The position numbers were made by a program, and so were the translations under genes. Positions 1 through 4,878 of a stretch of DNA of 6,143 nt are shown here, one piece after another. Below the pieces are notes generated by a model that saw nothing but the letters and a program-made list of their open reading frames with translations, made no database searches and was not told the origin of the DNA. Each line of letters opens with the position of its first letter. Positions within the stretch are counted from its first letter, which is position 1. Source of the DNA: Clostridiales bacterium UBA2432 (GTDB lineage: Bacteria > Bacillota > Clostridia > Lachnospirales > Vallitaleaceae); contig DDQW01000096.1 of assembly GCA_002342805.1 (NCBI GenBank), positions 121,622-127,764 of the forward strand, given 5' to 3'.

Positions 1-2
1 CC

Positions 3-404
3 AAAAGGAAAAACGATTTTACTGAATCAATAAAGCAGGTAAATAACAATATTGAAGATTTTGCAAAATTATATGACACTAAAGGAAATTTCATGTTACT
101 ACCTAAGCGTCAAATGAATAATCAGAGATATAAAATTACAGAGGATAGAATAGATCTAACGCTTTACAATTGTTTTAAAGATGGTGAACTAGCATTATTT
201 TTTAAGACAGAGAACGCTTTAAAAATCTGGATTGATAAACAGGATCTAAATGATGTTTTTATTGAAGGAGAATGCTCCCAAGATAAGATTAATTGGTTCG
301 TCAAGGAAGATACACGAGGCAAGATGATTTCTGAAATGAATGCTGATGAAATATACGAATACTTAAATAATGCTATTTCACTGATACAGAGAAGAAATAA
401 ATAA
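3..404 (+). CDS. C-terminal part of an unrecognised protein (start outside window)
   Basis: The frame is open from the very first full codon at base 3 through the stop at 402-404, giving at least 133 residues. The first ATG (base 93) has no convincing ribosome binding site and the 30 codons before it look like ordinary coding sequence, so this is read as the tail of a longer gene rather than a 103-aa protein. The visible part is Lys/Asn/Ile-rich and soluble, with no membrane segment. It includes a mid-region rich in Leu/Phe/Trp (LALFFKTENALKIWID) and a C-terminal stretch likely to be helical (MNADEIYEYLNNAISLIQ). I do not recognise the family. Codon use is clearly AT-richer than that of the plus-strand genes from 572 onward, which suggests it belongs to a different DNA segment. 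It is followed by small hairpins and a strong terminator at 491-539. Confidence 0.7.
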   Translation, partial: KRKNDFTESIKQVNNNIEDFAKLYDTKGNFMLLPKRQMNNQRYKITEDRIDLTLYNCFKDGELALFFKTENALKIWIDKQDLNDVFIEGECSQDKINWFVKEDTRGKMISEMNADEIYEYLNNAISLIQRRNK

Positions 405-416
405 TACTGAAAGAAA

Positions 417-444
417 AGTATTTGAATAAATACTGATTTATCAG
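417..444. repeat. Two adjoining short hairpins after the partial gene
   Basis: AGTATTT (417-423) and AAATACT (428-434) form a perfect 7-bp stem with a 4-base loop. CTGAT (433-437) and ATCAG (440-444) form a second small stem that shares two bases with the first. Neither is followed by a T run, so they are not classical terminators. They may protect the 3' end of the preceding transcript or be chance in AT-rich DNA. Confidence 0.35.
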
Positions 445-490
445 TTAAGTGGGATTGAGTCCTTAATAGAAAAAATAACATTTAAATCAA

Positions 491-539
491 ACGGCAAGTC
501 TTAGGTTGACTTAACAACCTACAGACTTGCCGTTTTTTT
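491..539 (+). terminator. Strong intrinsic terminator, possibly an attenuator for the next gene
   Basis: ACGGCAAGTCT (491-501) pairs perfectly with AGACTTGCCGT (523-533), and inside it AGGTT (503-507) pairs with AACCT (516-520). The stem is followed by a run of seven T (533-539), making it the strongest terminator in the window. It would end transcripts from the partial gene at 3-404. It stops only about 17 bases before the ribosome binding site of the next gene, leaving little room for a promoter between them, so it could equally be a leader attenuator for that gene. Confidence 0.88.
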
Positions 540-571
540 ATACCAAAAATCAGAAAGAGAGGAAGAATAGG

Positions 572-1261
572 ATGTCGAAATTTTTTATGTATGGCTCAGA
601 GCTTCAAGAAATTGAACAGCTAATGATGCTTGTGCCGAATTTTTTACCAAGAAGAAGTGGGGTGATTGTTGTGCAGAGATTTAGAAATGAAGAAGTGCCA
701 AGTAGATTTGAAAATGACTATGAACACATCACAGCGTATTGCAATTCGAATACATCCAGTAGAGTCTCGAATCAAATTGCTGGTGGCATCATTAATTATG
801 AAGAGATTGTCTGCAACTGCTTTGAGAAATGCGAGTCTCATCATCTGAACGTGCGGCTTGGAGATTTGATCAGGAGCCACGATGGAGAACTCTTCTTAAG
901 TCCTAAGCATCGTTCCAGATTCCAAACAGTCTGCCGAATACAAAATGAAGCGATGGAAAATCGAAGCCCAGCCTATCTGGCTACATTGTTTTTACTGACT
1001 GCAGATAATAACTTGTGGTGTGCTGCAAAGGATCACATCTACCTGGACCGCTTTGATTTCAAGAAGATGCACCTAAGCGGCATCAACACCGATGGCTATG
1101 CTATCTATCAAATGGCTAAAACCATTCGTTATGCCAAGGAGTATATCAAGCTGAATGAGATTTCAGATAAGCATCTGATTGGAGAACAAGCCTTCAAAGG
1201 GATTATCAATTCTATATTGATTGCAAAATACGGAGCGGCAATGCTTCAAGCAAACTGCTGA
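572..1261 (+). CDS. DUF6075-like protein of conjugative-element type, unknown function
   Basis: A 229-residue protein when started at ATG 572, which has an AGAGAGGA ribosome binding site about 8 bases upstream. The longer reading from TTG 527 would begin inside the terminator stem and is rejected. Residues 1-100 form one module (opening MSKFFMYGSELQEIEQ) with a Cys/His cluster at 81-91 (CNCFEKCESHH). Residues 106-225 resemble the DUF6075 family as I recall it: a LFLSPKHRSRF opening, a LATLFLLTADNNLW segment, a KDHIY motif and a helical end. No catalytic residues are known for the family. No membrane segment or signal peptide is visible, so it is probably cytoplasmic. Proteins of this type are found among cargo and maintenance genes of Clostridia conjugative elements. 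The family call is from memory and moderate; function is unknown. Terminator-like hairpins flank the gene on both sides. Confidence 0.75.
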   Translation: MSKFFMYGSELQEIEQLMMLVPNFLPRRSGVIVVQRFRNEEVPSRFENDYEHITAYCNSNTSSRVSNQIAGGIINYEEIVCNCFEKCESHHLNVRLGDLIRSHDGELFLSPKHRSRFQTVCRIQNEAMENRSPAYLATLFLLTADNNLWCAAKDHIYLDRFDFKKMHLSGINTDGYAIYQMAKTIRYAKEYIKLNEISDKHLIGEQAFKGIINSILIAKYGAAMLQANC

Positions 1262-1263
1262 CA

Positions 1264-1306
1264 AGAGTTACCTTTCTATAAAAGTAGATTGAGTAGCTCT
1301 TTTTTT
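1264..1306 (+). terminator. Intrinsic terminator after the DUF6075-like gene
   Basis: AGAGTTAC (1264-1271) pairs with GTAGCTCT (1293-1300), including one G-T pair. A small inner stem (CTTT 1272-1275 with AAAG 1281-1284, approximate) sits inside it, and six T follow at 1301-1306. It begins two bases after the upstream stop codon and ends about 18 bases before the next ribosome binding site. Confidence 0.65.
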
Positions 1307-1336
1307 ATGCCATGAAAAAGGAATGGAGGTATTGAA

Positions 1337-1624
1337 ATGAAAGGATTTCTTTCCCAAAAACAAGTTGAAAAAATCAAAGAGAAGTATCCAGCGGGAACAA
1401 GGATCGAGCTAATCCATATGGATGATCCCTATGGTCCGATTGAGTCGGGGACAAAGGGAACTGTTGAAAGCGTCGATGATGTTGGCACCTTGCATATGCG
1501 ATGGGACAACGGCAGAACGCTTGGCATTGTTCCGGGTGAGGACCAGTTCAAAGTGATTCCCAAGTCTCAAGAAGAGGTCATGGAGAATGATCAAGAGCAA
1601 ACTATGGGAGGGATGGGTATGTAA
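1337..1624 (+). CDS. DUF4314 domain protein
   Basis: A 95-residue protein with GGAGG at 1325-1329, seven bases before ATG 1337. It matches the DUF4314 pattern: an N-terminal helix (FLSQKQVEKIKEKYPAG), then TRIELIHMDDPYGPIESGTKGTVESVDD, then a Trp-bearing strand MRWDNGRTLGIVPGEDQF. The GTRIEL...GTKGTV...W.NG..L spacing suggests a small SH3-like beta barrel; this fold is inference. The C-terminal tail (about 76-95) is acidic and then Gly/Met-rich (MGGMGM), and is probably disordered. Such proteins are common in Firmicutes conjugative elements and phages; their biochemical role is not known to me. It lies between two terminators, so it may be its own transcription unit or part of a unit read by antitermination. 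Confidence 0.85.
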   Translation: MKGFLSQKQVEKIKEKYPAGTRIELIHMDDPYGPIESGTKGTVESVDDVGTLHMRWDNGRTLGIVPGEDQFKVIPKSQEEVMENDQEQTMGGMGM

Positions 1625-1639
1625 AAGTTGGTAGAGCCA

Positions 1640-1732
1640 ATGGTAGTGAATGAACTGAATAACACAAGACATCAGTGTATGGAATTCAATCCGTACATTT
1701 TTTATGTCCAGAATCCGTATATGGCCGGTTGA
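1640..1732 (+). CDS. Possible 30-aa mini-ORF after DUF4314 (doubtful)
   Basis: ATG 1640 opens a 30-residue frame ending in TGA 1730-1732; a second ATG at 1679 would give 17 residues (MEFNPYIFYVQNPYMAG). The frame is the same as that of the DUF4314 gene, directly after its TAA. The upstream stretch from TTG 1628 is also open, so it could be a readthrough tail or an eroded C-terminus rather than a separate gene. No good ribosome binding site is placed for either ATG. The aromatic, Pro-containing end looks peptide-like rather than random, but I know no family. Its stop codon falls inside the following terminator. Confidence 0.2.
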   Translation: MVVNELNNTRHQCMEFNPYIFYVQNPYMAG

Positions 1733-1770
1733 ATTGCTGCTAAGCGCAGCGACTCTTCCGGTCTTTTTTT
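1723..1770 (+). terminator. Intrinsic terminator before the winged-helix gene
   Basis: An outer stem GGCCGG (1723-1728) pairs with CCGGTC (1758-1763, one G-T pair). An inner stem GCTGC (1736-1740) pairs with GCAGC (1746-1750) around the loop TAAGC. An internal loop separates the two stems, and seven T follow at 1764-1770. It would end transcripts from the DUF4314 gene. The next ribosome binding site starts about 28 bases further on. Confidence 0.7.
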
Positions 1771-1812
1771 ATTGCTTAAAAAGCTCATCCCACCAGAAAA
1801 GGAGGCGAGGAG

Positions 1813-2169
1813 GTGGAACATGTAAACATCAATGAAAAGTTTTTAAGATATTTGAAAAGAAGTCACACAGGAGAAGGGAAGGCAGTACAAAGTAAGTGCT
1901 TGGAAATGAAATTTCAAATGAGCGGTCGGAAAATCAGAGACATCGTCAACGCACTCAGATGCGAAGGACATCCGATTTGCAGTGATGACGGCGGTTATTA
2001 TTATGCTGCGAATAGAAATGAAGTTTTGGGAAGCATCAGGCAACTAAGCAGTCGCATAGAAAAAATTGCTGAAGCCAAGGAAGGACTTGTCAGGTCACTG
2101 TCCCTTTTTCCGGATTCGAACAGCAACAAACAGCTTCAAATCTGGTTTGTGTGCGTGAAGGAGGGATGA
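1813..2169 (+). CDS. Small winged-helix DNA-binding protein
   Basis: A 118-residue protein started at GTG 1813, with AAAGGAGG (1798-1805) seven bases upstream; there is no better ATG in frame near it. Residues about 7-68 form a winged helix: a first helix (EKFLRYLKRS), a helix-turn-helix (QSKCLEMKFQMSGRKIRDIVNALRCEG, given here from residue 26 to 52), then the wing HPICSDDGGYYYAANRNE. The ending G.PI.SD..GYY.A is the familiar signature of small winged-helix proteins carried by Firmicutes phages and conjugative elements. Residues 69-97 form a likely helix or short coiled coil (IRQLSSRIEKIAEAKEGL), probably for dimerisation. It probably binds DNA in the cytoplasm as a local regulator or replication/partition accessory; its target is unknown. 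Its stop lies just before the methylase gene, so the two are likely co-transcribed and translationally linked. Confidence 0.82.
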   Translation: MEHVNINEKFLRYLKRSHTGEGKAVQSKCLEMKFQMSGRKIRDIVNALRCEGHPICSDDGGYYYAANRNEVLGSIRQLSSRIEKIAEAKEGLVRSLSLFPDSNSNKQLQIWFVCVKEG

Positions 2170-2175
2170 TGTATT
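2158..2175 (+). promoter_or_regulatory. Ribosome binding site favouring an ATT start for the methylase
   Basis: AAGGAGGG at 2158-2165 is a near-perfect Shine-Dalgarno site. The in-frame codon at ideal distance (seven bases) is ATT at 2173, whereas the first ATG at 2185 is 19 bases away, too far for normal initiation. ATT is a rare but real bacterial start codon, known from infC. The site lies in the last codons of the winged-helix gene. Confidence 0.55.
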
Positions 2176-2982
2176 AATAGTTTTATGAGTTGGATTGGCG
2201 GAAAGAAGTCCATGAGGGAACTGATTGTTTCACTTTTTCCGCTCTATTATGAACGGTATATTGAAGTATTTGGCGGTGGGGGTTGGGTGCTTTTTCATAA
2301 ACCACCCGGCAATGATTTTGAAGTGTACAATGACTTCAATAGTCTTCTCGTCAACCTATACCGATGTGTCAGGGATAAGTATGAGGAACTTCAAAAGGAA
2401 CTCAAGTATGTACTGAATTCCAGAGAAGAATTTGAAAGAGTGCGATCCATACTGGACACAGAACAAGTTGAGGATGACGTGAAGCGAGTGGCATATTTTT
2501 ATCAGTTGATACGATACAGTTATGCTTCCGGGCTCACCAGCTTCGGTAGCCAACCCCATGACATAAGAAGTAATTTCCCAATCATTGAGCAAGCCCATCG
2601 AAGGCTTGCAAAGGTTGTCATCGAGAATAAGGATTTTGAAAAGCTGATTCGGCAATATGATCGCCCTGTCAGCTTTTTTTATTTGGATCCACCTTATTTC
2701 GATACGGAGAAGTACTACAAGAATGTTGGAGAGGAAGGCTTCCAAAAGGAAGATCACATTCGGCTCAGGGATGCCCTGTTGTCCATAGAAGGAAAATTCC
2801 TGCTTTCTTATAACGACTGTGAGTTTATCCGCAGCCTTTATGATGTGCCTGGCATTAACATCGAGAGCTACACCCGAATCAATAACATCAAGCAAAGATA
2901 CGATGGTGGTGCTCAATTTCCTGAAATCCTCATTGCCAACTACGCATGCATGAACGAGAGCGTGAGGGCTCAGGGCAAATGA
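2173..2982 (+). CDS. dam: Solitary D12-class (Dam-type) adenine-N6 DNA methylase
   Basis: The protein is 269 residues from ATT 2173, or 265 from ATG 2185. Positions below count from the ATG. It transfers a methyl group from S-adenosylmethionine to adenine N6 in DNA. SAM-binding features are SWIGGKK near the N-terminus and VFGGGGWVLF at 28-37 (motif I, FxGxG type). The catalytic motif DPPYF is at 168-172, and SYND at 208-211 and PEILIANY at 246-253 complete the D12 fold. Length is normal for the class. The site is probably GATC as for Dam relatives, but the recognition region cannot be read by eye. No restriction endonuclease gene is adjacent, so it acts as an orphan methylase, likely protecting the element's DNA from host restriction or modulating its genes. 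It follows the winged-helix gene by three bases from the ATT start. The stop TGA overlaps the ATG of a mini-ORF. The call is secure; the exact start is not. Confidence 0.93.
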   Translation: MNSFMSWIGGKKSMRELIVSLFPLYYERYIEVFGGGGWVLFHKPPGNDFEVYNDFNSLLVNLYRCVRDKYEELQKELKYVLNSREEFERVRSILDTEQVEDDVKRVAYFYQLIRYSYASGLTSFGSQPHDIRSNFPIIEQAHRRLAKVVIENKDFEKLIRQYDRPVSFFYLDPPYFDTEKYYKNVGEEGFQKEDHIRLRDALLSIEGKFLLSYNDCEFIRSLYDVPGINIESYTRINNIKQRYDGGAQFPEILIANYACMNESVRAQGK

Positions 2983-3032
2983 ATCTATTTGATATCAATA
3001 ACGGATTAGTGAAGGAGGAAGATACCCTATGA
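2979..3032 (+). CDS. 17-codon mini-ORF overlapping both neighbours (ATGA joints)
   Basis: ATG 2979 overlaps the methylase stop (ATGA at 2979-2982), and the mini-ORF's own TGA at 3030-3032 overlaps the next gene's ATG (ATGA at 3029-3032). It encodes MNLFDINNGLVKEEDTL. It contains the next gene's ribosome binding site (AAGGAGG, 3012-3018) within its coding bases. The double overlap is the layout expected for translational coupling, with ribosomes passing from methylase to mini-ORF to the next gene. The peptide could also be the surviving N-terminus of a longer gene lost by deletion. It has no strong ribosome binding site of its own and would rely on reinitiation. No known family. Confidence 0.35.
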   Translation: MNLFDINNGLVKEEDTL

Positions 3033-3532
3033 AAGAGATGAAAGAAAAGGTCAAAGGCTTCTTGTGTCTGCCAATCACAGAAGCAACGGAAAAGAAAGTT
3101 GGTGAGGTCGGTAAGCTTGAAGCAACAGTGATTCAGAATGGACTGGTGCTGATGAAATCTCAGATGACAGCAATGGAAGTCATCAAAACCATTGAAGGGT
3201 TAGAGGATGTGATTGATGCACTGTACTTTACCCTTGCCAGTGCAGCAGGTGTCTGCAGTGTGCATGGTTGTCAAACCGAAACGATGGATGCGGTTGGCAT
3301 CAAGCTTCCTGAATTTATCCTTGAGGATGCCGGAATCGCTAAAGATGCCAAGCTCTGCGCCTATACCGATGAGGGCAGTGGGGAGGTGACCGTCATTGAA
3401 GCCGAGTATAAGCATGACCTTACAGATGTATCAGACGATACCCTTCAAATTCTAAAAGCCATGGGTGTGTGCCTTACAGGACTTAATGAATGCTTGATGT
3501 CTGAATCAATCATCTATGGCAAGCCTGAATAG
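3029..3532 (+). CDS. 167-aa protein with an AbrB/MazE-like segment, unknown function
   Basis: Starts at ATG 3029 with AAGGAGG at 3012-3018 (10 bases away). Residues 1-45 open with a charged helix followed by strands (EVGKLEATVIQNGLVLMKSQ). Residues 47-80 look helical and contain three of the protein's cysteine-rich positions nearby (GVCSVHGCQ, 74-82). Residues 90-125 (GIKLPEFILEDAGIAKDAKL, then VTVIEAEY) resemble the strand-helix-strand pattern of AbrB/SpoVT/MazE swapped-hairpin DNA-binding domains, in which an I.LP..IL...GI...A.L motif is typical. The C-terminus (131-165) is helical. This similarity is by eye and could be misleading. If right, the protein would be a dimeric DNA-binding regulator or antitoxin-like protein. 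No toxin-like partner gene is visible beside it. It appears to share a transcript with the methylase upstream and the YodL gene downstream. Proteins like this occur in Clostridia conjugative elements, annotated as hypothetical. Confidence 0.75.
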   Translation: MKEMKEKVKGFLCLPITEATEKKVGEVGKLEATVIQNGLVLMKSQMTAMEVIKTIEGLEDVIDALYFTLASAAGVCSVHGCQTETMDAVGIKLPEFILEDAGIAKDAKLCAYTDEGSGEVTVIEAEYKHDLTDVSDDTLQILKAMGVCLTGLNECLMSESIIYGKPE

Positions 3533-3540
3533 GTCGGTTT

Positions 3541-3565
3541 CGCTTTCAAGAAGCAAATGAAAGCG
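3541..3565 (+). repeat. Perfect inverted repeat between two co-directional genes
   Basis: CGCTTTCA (3541-3548) and TGAAAGCG (3558-3565) form an 8-bp perfect stem with a 9-base loop. It lies eight bases after the stop of the 167-aa gene and eight bases before the next gene's ribosome binding site. No T run follows, so it is not an intrinsic terminator. A processing or stability hairpin in the shared mRNA, or a protein-binding operator, is possible. Confidence 0.5.
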
Positions 3566-3586
3566 TGGTGATGGGAGGTGATGTAA

Positions 3587-4144
3587 ATGAGCGGCATTGA
3601 ATTTAAGAACGGCGGTATTGTGTACTATGGCAATCCGGCAGGATATCTGCAGGAGGGCACGGCGACCGTGGACAAGATGTTTCAAAGCAAAGAGTTCGAA
3701 GATTGGCTTGCGGATAGGAATCTTGAAGCACTATGGAAGGATGGAGTATTTGAACGACTGTCAAATGGAGAGCAACTGACTGAGAACTCAGAAGAGAGGG
3801 TTCCGCTAAAAAATGTCCGTATCTGGCAGTTAAAGCCTGACTCGGACTTTGAACTTCGGTTCAGGTCCTATGATGAAATCCAAAACAACTGCGGCGAACC
3901 CTGCATCAAAAACTATGAAGCAGTCTACGATGGAGAGCTTGATACCAACGATCTGGAGGCAATCTACTCTAAGTTCAATATGGATCATCCAGTGGGATTC
4001 ACGGGGCATTCTCTTTCAATCTCTGATGTGGTGGAACTCTATGATGACAGTGGCAGTTCCTTTCACTATGTGGATCGGATTGGTTTTAAGGCAATTGAAT
4101 TCGGTAGCAATGAACAGGAACATGGGATAACCATGAGTATGTAA
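3587..4144 (+). CDS. YodL-domain protein of conjugative-element type
   Basis: A 185-residue protein; GGAGGTGAT (3574-3582) is a full-length Shine-Dalgarno match placed well for ATG 3587. Residues about 78-172 match the YodL domain: RIWQLKPDSDFELRFRSYDE, then EAVYDGEL, LEAIYSKFNMDHP, GFTGHSLSISDVVEL and HYVDRIGFK. The IY.KFN.DHP...GHSLS.SDVV...D......YVD..GF order is the diagnostic pattern. The N-terminal 75 residues (opening GIVYYGNPAGYLQEG, then KMFQSKEFEDWLADR) form a separate module I cannot name. The protein looks acidic, and with no membrane segment it is probably cytoplasmic. YodL domains recur in Firmicutes conjugative elements and phages, often fused to other domains; their biochemical role is not established to my knowledge. 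It sits between the AbrB-like protein and a small membrane protein in the same run of genes. Confidence 0.85.
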   Translation: MSGIEFKNGGIVYYGNPAGYLQEGTATVDKMFQSKEFEDWLADRNLEALWKDGVFERLSNGEQLTENSEERVPLKNVRIWQLKPDSDFELRFRSYDEIQNNCGEPCIKNYEAVYDGELDTNDLEAIYSKFNMDHPVGFTGHSLSISDVVELYDDSGSSFHYVDRIGFKAIEFGSNEQEHGITMSM

Positions 4145-4166
4145 AAACAAAAGGGAGGATCGATTA

Positions 4167-4397
4167 ATGAAGAATTTTATGAAAAAGGCAAATGACTTTG
4201 TAACAAGACAGGCGATCAAAATGAAACTGGCGGTGAGCAACAACAAAGGAGAGGGCTACATTGATACGGCAGTCAAAATATTAATTTCTGTCGTAATTGG
4301 AGCCCTGTTATTAGCTGGATTGTATGCATTGATAGAGGGTACGGTGCTTCCTGAATTGCAACAGCGTATTTCTGATATGTTTGAGTATAACGGCTAG
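4167..4397 (+). CDS. Small one-helix membrane protein, DUF6133 type
   Basis: A 76-residue protein with GGGAGG (4152-4157) about nine bases before ATG 4167. It has a basic N-terminus (residues 1-20), the segment NNKGEGYIDTA (25-35), one hydrophobic helix (about 36-56, VKILISVVIGALLLAGLYAL) and a short polar tail (LPELQQRISDMFEYNG). This matches the DUF6133 family found in Tn1549-like conjugative elements, usually near mating-pore genes. The positive N-terminus suggests N-in topology. The Gly-Glu-Gly followed by an acidic residue just ahead of the helix recalls Flp/type IV prepilin cleavage sites, but no peptidase gene is visible here. A role as a minor pilin-like or pore subunit is inference. 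It is the last gene of the plus-strand block, with a terminator 14 bases after its stop. Confidence 0.82.
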   Translation: MKNFMKKANDFVTRQAIKMKLAVSNNKGEGYIDTAVKILISVVIGALLLAGLYALIEGTVLPELQQRISDMFEYNG

Positions 4398-4410
4398 AAT
4401 CAGTATGTAA

Positions 4411-4432
4411 ATGCCGACAGGGCATATTTTTT
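4411..4432 (+). terminator. Intrinsic terminator closing the plus-strand gene block
   Basis: ATGCC (4411-4415) pairs with GGCAT (4421-4425) around the loop GACAG, followed by a six-T run at 4427-4432. The stem is short but well placed, 14 bases after the DUF6133 stop. It marks the 3' end of the transcript. Confidence 0.65.
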
Positions 4433-4563
4433 CTGGGCAGACTAAGTAGTCTTGCTCAGAAAGAGGTATGCCACAGAAAATGAAGTGTTTTGGTTAGTAC
4501 GTGTTGTCTTAAAACAGGGAAAGTAGAACTATTTAGCGACTGCCTTTAATAATAAAACTCCAC
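4433..4563. other. Gene-free spacer, possible segment boundary
   Basis: No credible reading frame on either strand. A bulged hairpin, CTGGGCAGACTA (4433-4444) against TAGTCTTGCTCAG (4447-4459), lies directly after the terminator. After it the sequence becomes AT-rich and the genes switch to the minus strand. This makes the spacer a candidate junction between the conjugative-element block and older flanking DNA. No target-site duplication or attachment-site core can be shown from this window. Confidence 0.4.
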
Positions 4564-4785
4564 TTAAACAATTAAAATGTCATCATCATGCATCATGTAC
4601 TCAATTAGAACATATATCCCTGCTCAGAACGTCGCTGAATAATCACTTGACGTTAAAATATGAATTGGTTTCATTGTGAAAAAAGAGCTGATATTAGCTA
4701 ATTGAGCATTATCTTTGAAGATAATTAGACTATTGTCACGTTGTCACTCAATTAACCATATGCCATATGGTGTTTCTAGAGTCAT
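4564..4785 (-). pseudogene. Decayed gene with two in-frame TGA stops, unidentified
   Basis: On the minus strand one frame reads as convincing protein from ATG 4785 to TAA 4566-4564, interrupted only by TGA at 4746-4744 and TGA at 4626-4624. The pieces are MTLETPYGIWLIE, then QRDNSLIIFKDNA... through SSFFTMKPIHILTSSDYSATF, then AGIYVLIEYMMHDDDILIV. The same frame is also open further upstream (KYDEVLHENKISLQPPKIIE and beyond, to about 4890), so the original start may lie earlier. Each stop could have arisen from CGA or TGG by one base change. Other genes here use TGA as a normal stop, so recoding is unlikely. The restored product would be at least about 73 residues, compact and soluble. I do not recognise it. 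It lies just downstream of the broken chrA gene on the same strand, and both seem to have decayed together. Confidence 0.5.
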
Positions 4786-4878
4786 TTCAATTATTTTAGG
4801 TGGCTGTAGAGAAATTTTATTCTCGTGTAAGACTTCATCATACTTAATTTTTGCAACGACAATAGTTTTTTTCGATTT

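Noticed and set aside
164..481. Minus-strand 105-codon frame opposite the partial gene
   Set aside because: Hydrophobic shadow of an AT-rich coding region; the plus frame is open from the window edge and more plausible.
507..535. TTGACT at 507-512 as a -35 promoter element for the gene at 572
   Set aside because: No acceptable -10 hexamer lies 16-18 bases downstream, and the bases belong to the terminator loop.
527..571. TTG start at 527 extending the DUF6075-like protein by 15 residues
   Set aside because: It would start inside the terminator stem without a ribosome binding site; ATG 572 has a good one.
2356..2916. Long minus-strand open frame of 186 codons opposite the methylase
   Set aside because: It is a shadow of the methylase gene with no family resemblance and no ribosome binding site.
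3849..4130. Plus-strand 93-codon frame inside the YodL gene
   Set aside because: Out-of-frame shadow of a well-supported gene with low-complexity, unnatural composition.
4733..4747. Direct repeat TTGTCAC-G-TTGTCAC beside the first nonsense codon, as a possible duplication that broke the gene
   Set aside because: Removing one copy does not restore an open frame, so the stop is better explained by a point change.
4755..4771. Perfect 17-base palindrome ACCATATG-C-CATATGGT, a possible operator
   Set aside because: It lies inside the decayed minus-strand frame, where it encodes T-P-Y-G-I-W. It has no gene start nearby to regulate, so it is most simply coding sequence.
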